Assembly (NCBI GenBank): GCA_009922405.1 | Contig: RFVZ01000112.1 | Location: 1 to 8,100 of the forward strand | Length of the DNA: 8,100 bases | Origin: Betaproteobacteria bacterium | GTDB taxonomy: Bacteria; Pseudomonadota; Gammaproteobacteria; Burkholderiales; Burkholderiaceae_E | Reading direction: 5' to 3' | In this document: positions 5,532-8,100 of the stretch, piece after piece | How positions within the stretch are numbered: position 1 is the first letter of the stretch | Layout of the letters: each line of letters opens with the position of its first letter | Notes under the pieces: model-generated | Told to the model about the DNA's origin: nothing | Database searches by the model: none | The model's input: only the letters and a program-made list of their open reading frames with translations | Position numbers and translations under genes: made by a program

Positions 5532-6557
5532 ATGGAACTCACGTCAAAGGATCACCTGTCCGCAAGCGCCCTCTGGGTCGGGGCCAAAGCGGGTGGAATC
5601 GATACGCTCGATTTGAAGATCGTCGCGCAGGAAATCCCGCCCTTGCCACCGGATCACGTCCTCGTCGAGGTGCATGCCGCGGCGGTTAATCCGAGCGATG
5701 TAAAGGCGACCCTGGGAATCATGCCTCAGGCGGTCTTTCCCCGGATCCCCGGTCGCGATTTCGCCGGGATTGTGGTGGATGGTCCGAGTGCCTTGCTCGG
5801 GCTGAAGGTCTGGGGCTCTGGCGGTGATATCGGTATCACCCGCAATGGCAGCCATGGCCGTTACCTGGTCTTGCCGCAGGGGGCGGTCCGACCCAGTCCT
5901 ACGGGGCTCGGCCTGGATGAAGCGGGATCGATCGGTGTACCTTTTGTAACGGCTTGTGATGGGCTGACGCGTGCCGGTGGTGTGTCTGCAGGGCAAACGG
6001 TGGTGGTGTTTGGTGCCAACGGCAAGGTCGGCCAGGCGGTGGTCCAGATCGCTGCGCGAGCAGGCGCCCGGGTGATCGCTGTGCAGCGTAAGGACGCGCT
6101 ACACGGGTTTGCCTGTGCCCCGGTCGAGGTGGTGAACGCCGCTGCCATAGATCCCACCCAAAGGATTCTTGAATTGACCGAAGGGCGCGGGGCCGATCTG
6201 GTCTTCAACACGGTCGACCGGGTCTATTGGCAAGCCGGCCATGCCGTGATGGCCAAGGGGGCGGTTCAGATCTTCATCATTGCGACCAAAGGCGAAACGG
6301 TTCCCTTCGACCTGTTTCGTTTTTACCGCAACATGCACCGCTTTGTTGGTGTCGATACGCTTGGCCTGGATGCGGTTAAGTCCTGTGCCTTGCTCGATAC
6401 ATTGCGCCCAGGATTCGAAGACGGTACGTTGCAGCCCTACCCGGTTCTTGATGAAAACAAATTTGACCTGACGGATGCGGCAACCGCATACCGCAGGGTA
6501 CTGGCTGGGGCAGACGAGCGGATGATTCTGAAACCCAAAATGACAAGCCCTGTATGA
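5532..6557 (+). CDS. Zinc-independent MDR oxidoreductase (quinone oxidoreductase-like)
   Basis: A medium-chain dehydrogenase/reductase of 341 residues. The N-terminal GroES-like domain carries AAAVNPSDVKAT (49-60) and IPGRDFAGIV (72-81). The Rossmann domain carries VVVFGANGKVGQAVVQIAARAG (157-178), typical of NADPH-dependent quinone oxidoreductases and enoyl reductases. The catalytic zinc Cys/His set and the structural-zinc cysteine cluster of alcohol dehydrogenases are absent, so a hydride transfer to a quinone or an activated C=C bond is the likely chemistry. In this operon it could reduce a ring-cleavage product such as maleylacetate, a role normally filled by iron-type reductases that are absent here; this is speculation. 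It starts 17 bp after the BKACE stop and its TGA overlaps the cupin ATG (ATGA at 6554-6557). Family firm, substrate unknown. Confidence 0.9.
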   Translation: MELTSKDHLSASALWVGAKAGGIDTLDLKIVAQEIPPLPPDHVLVEVHAAAVNPSDVKATLGIMPQAVFPRIPGRDFAGIVVDGPSALLGLKVWGSGGDIGITRNGSHGRYLVLPQGAVRPSPTGLGLDEAGSIGVPFVTACDGLTRAGGVSAGQTVVVFGANGKVGQAVVQIAARAGARVIAVQRKDALHGFACAPVEVVNAAAIDPTQRILELTEGRGADLVFNTVDRVYWQAGHAVMAKGAVQIFIIATKGETVPFDLFRFYRNMHRFVGVDTLGLDAVKSCALLDTLRPGFEDGTLQPYPVLDENKFDLTDAATAYRRVLAGADERMILKPKMTSPV

Positions 6558-6910
6558 ACGTGACCCGAATCGATTCTGCCCCAGTCTATGAGGCCCCAAA
6601 TCATTTCGCTATGCGCTGTCTGCGTCTGCAGGGGCATGAAGCGGGTCCATCGCAGTCCTTATGGCTCGGTCTCTCGATCATCGAACCCGGCGGTTACACC
6701 AGTTTGAATGCTTCACCGCTTGAGAAGCATTACGTCGTACTGGAAGGCGAACTGACGTTGGTCAGCGAGCTGGACGGCGTCACAACCGAGGCGGTTTTGC
6801 ATCCGCAGGACTCCGCTTGCTTTCAACCTGGCGAAAAGCGCCAGTTGATTAATCGGAGCGCTGGCCCTGCCCGGATTTTGTTGGCGATGCCGTATCCACC
6901 GACGCCCTAG
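6554..6910 (+). CDS. Small single-domain cupin protein lacking canonical metal ligands
   Basis: A 118-residue protein with one cupin beta-barrel: PGGYTSLNASPLEKHYVVLEGELTL (45-69) is cupin motif 1 and DSACFQPGEKRQLIN (86-100) is motif 2. In metal cupins motif 1 carries HxH before the Glu, and motif 2 a His four residues before the Asn. Here these positions read N52, S54 and R96, so a classic 3-His/1-Glu site is missing; H59 lies nearby but not in a canonical place. It may bind a ligand without metal, or act as a small isomerase or sensor in the pathway. The ATG overlaps the MDR stop by four bases and no ribosome binding site is visible, so translation is probably coupled. A 38-bp gap leads to tctC. 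Small cupins are common in degradation operons, often without known function. Confidence 0.82.
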   Translation: MNVTRIDSAPVYEAPNHFAMRCLRLQGHEAGPSQSLWLGLSIIEPGGYTSLNASPLEKHYVVLEGELTLVSELDGVTTEAVLHPQDSACFQPGEKRQLINRSAGPARILLAMPYPPTP

Positions 6911-6939
6911 GTTGTCGGCCCTCAACTCACAGATTTTTT

Positions 6940-6944
6940 GGGAG
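6940..6944 (+). promoter_or_regulatory. Ribosome binding site for tctC with twin GTG starts
   Basis: GGGAG lies 4 nt before GTG 6949 and 7 nt before GTG 6952. Spacing favours the second GTG, which would make the protein one residue shorter. The choice does not affect the mature protein. Confidence 0.6.
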
Positions 6945-6948
6945 ATTC

Positions 6949-7926
6949 GTGGTGATTCGTCGAAACGCAGTCGTGTTGTTGTTGGGTCTGGCGGCCGCCC
7001 TGGTTCCGATCGCATCCGGGGCGCAAACCGATTGGCCCGCCAAGACGATTAAATTGGTTGTTCCTTTTACCGCTGGAAGCGGCACTGACATCATCGCTCG
7101 GGCCGTGGCCGAGAGACTGTCGGTTGCGCTCGGGCATCCGGTCGTCATCGAGAACAAGGCCGGTGCGGGCGGCACGATCGCAGCGAATCAGGTGGCGAAG
7201 GCCGCTCCCGATGGTTACACGTTTTTGGTGCACTCCTCCGGGCACGTCGTGAACCCTGCGCTTTATTCCAGTCTCCCGTACGACACGCTTCGCGATTTGA
7301 GTGGTGTCACTGCGCTCGCTAGCCTGCCGAACGTGTTGGTGGTCTCGCCAGCCAAGGGCTACCGGGATGTCCGGGACCTGATCACGAAAGTCAAGGCCAA
7401 CCCGGACGCCTTCAATTTTGGTTCAGCTGGTAATGGTTCGGCGACGCATATGAATGCGGAGAAGTTTCGTCTTGCCGCCGGGATCAATCCGACGCACATT
7501 CCTTATCGCGGTACCCCCGAGGCCCTAACCGAAATCATCGGGGGGCGGATCGACTGGTTTTTTGCGCCAATTGTGTCGGCATTGCCGCTGATCCGTGATG
7601 GCAAATTGCAGGCCCTTGCGGTGGGTACGACTCGCCGTTCAGACGATCTGCCTACGGTGCCAACCGTCATTGAGGCCGGAGTGCCCGGATCGGAATACAC
7701 CTTTTGGGTTGGACTGTTCGCGCCCGCTCAGACGCCAAGGGCGATCATCGAGCGCCTCAATGCCGAGGTCGTCAAGATACTTGAGGCTCGCGACTTCACG
7801 GCCAAACTCGATGCCATTGGCGCCAACCCGATGCCCATGTCCGCTACCGCGTTCGATCAATTCGTTCGAACCGAGACGGAGAATGCTGCCAGACTGGTTA
7901 AGGCCGCTGGAATCAAGGCAAATTGA
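6949..7926 (+). CDS. tctC: TctC/Bug-family tripartite tricarboxylate transporter substrate-binding protein
   Basis: A periplasmic binding protein of the Bug family, greatly expanded in Burkholderiales, that captures small carboxylates for TctAB-type membrane transporters. Residues 1-25 are a Sec signal peptide: RR at the N-region, a hydrophobic VVLLLGLAAALVPIA core, and probable cleavage after SGA before QTDWP. The mature part has the family marks DWPAKTIKLVVPFTAGSGTDIIARAVAERL, VVIENKAGAGGTIAANQVAKAAPDGYTF, FNFGSAGNGSATHMNAEKF, HIPYRGTPEALTEIIGGRIDWFF and GLFAPAQTP. Length (325) is normal. It is last in the operon and presumably supplies the substrate or a pathway intermediate. No tctA or tctB is present, as is usual for Bug proteins. 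The stop codon lies at the edge of a truncated parE frame on the opposite strand, and no terminator is seen after it. Confidence 0.95.
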   Translation: MVIRRNAVVLLLGLAAALVPIASGAQTDWPAKTIKLVVPFTAGSGTDIIARAVAERLSVALGHPVVIENKAGAGGTIAANQVAKAAPDGYTFLVHSSGHVVNPALYSSLPYDTLRDLSGVTALASLPNVLVVSPAKGYRDVRDLITKVKANPDAFNFGSAGNGSATHMNAEKFRLAAGINPTHIPYRGTPEALTEIIGGRIDWFFAPIVSALPLIRDGKLQALAVGTTRRSDDLPTVPTVIEAGVPGSEYTFWVGLFAPAQTPRAIIERLNAEVVKILEARDFTAKLDAIGANPMPMSATAFDQFVRTETENAARLVKAAGIKAN

Positions 7927-8100
7927 AAAAACACCAGATAGGGATAGCGGCTGAGCGGCCAGGCACGCAGCCCAGCCATGTTTAGCGCTTGGCCGTAACG
8001 CGGCGAGCCACTGCCAGGGTGGCGGCTAATTCCAGCGTAAGCGACCTCGACCGCATCGACAAGGCCCAACGCCGCATCATTCGCCCCCGCGTCGATGTAG
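7857..8100 (-). pseudogene. parE: ParE/RelE-family toxin gene, 3'-truncated remnant (continues past the window)
   Basis: Read leftward from the window edge the frame gives YIDAGANDAALGLVDAVEVAYAG, then ISRHPGSGSPRY, then GLRAWPLSRYPYLVFF, the typical ParE spelling (helical segment, SPRY, GLR-WPL-RYPYLVFY). ParE toxins continue with a final strand and a basic RVLHGRRD-like tail. Here homology ends at the two Phe codons (about 7926-7931), exactly where tctC stops. The frame then runs 22 codons antisense to tctC and ends at 7857-7859, so the true C-terminus is missing. The N-terminal start lies to the right of 8100 (a TTG at 8069 is internal), where a parD antitoxin might also be found. The remnant is probably inactive, although a chimeric tail could be made. 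ParE identity is based on recognised motifs, truncation on the abrupt loss at the junction. Confidence 0.72.

Noticed and set aside
6911..6940. GTTG...CAAC stem followed by TTTTTT before tctC as a terminator
   Set aside because: Only a 4-bp stem with a long gap to the T-run; too weak, and the T-run is simply upstream of the tctC ribosome binding site.

Overview
The window looks like a catabolic gene region of a betaproteobacterium, probably Burkholderiales. The reasons are a Bug/TctC-type periplasmic binding protein inside a degradation operon, a LigC/PmdC-type dehydrogenase next to pobA, and moderately high G+C (hand counts of about 60% in the tctC gene). This placement rests on family recognition, not on a search.

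Region 1 (1-2103) is the 4-hydroxybenzoate/protocatechuate part. The 3' end of a 4-carboxy-2-hydroxymuconate semialdehyde dehydrogenase gene (ligC/pmdC, plus strand, cut by the window start) faces a complete pobA on the minus strand, with 5 bp between the two stop codons. PobA makes protocatechuate from 4-hydroxybenzoate. LigC/PmdC acts just after 4,5-ring cleavage of protocatechuate, so the rest of a pmd/lig operon is expected to the left.

Region 2 (2104-2940) begins with a 110-bp divergent spacer. It is followed by a compact HEPN/MNT pair (hepT-like toxin with RX4HXY, mntA-like nucleotidyltransferase with GSX10DXD), which resembles a type VII toxin-antitoxin module.

Region 3 (2937-7926) is a tightly packed plus-strand operon: intradiol ring-cleavage dioxygenase (hydroxyquinol/catechol type), SDR dehydrogenase, BKACE (DUF849) beta-keto acid cleavage enzyme, MDR/quinone-oxidoreductase-like enzyme, small cupin and TctC-type binding protein. 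The dioxygenase start overlaps the mntA stop (TGATG), so the toxin-antitoxin pair is physically wired into the head of the catabolic operon. A plausible pathway is diol cleavage, reduction to 3-oxoadipate, then BKACE cleavage to succinyl-CoA and acetoacetate. The actual substrate is unknown.

Region 4 (7927-8100) holds a minus-strand ParE toxin reading frame. Its recognisable part stops abruptly at the tctC stop codon, which suggests a truncated gene and an old recombination junction. It enters from beyond the right edge.

The main oddities are the toxin-antitoxin/dioxygenase coupling, a perfect 14-bp direct repeat that brackets the SDR gene and carries the start codons of two consecutive genes, the truncated ParE, and a cupin that lacks the usual metal ligands. 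No RNA genes, CRISPR arrays, insertion sequences or transcriptional regulators were seen.
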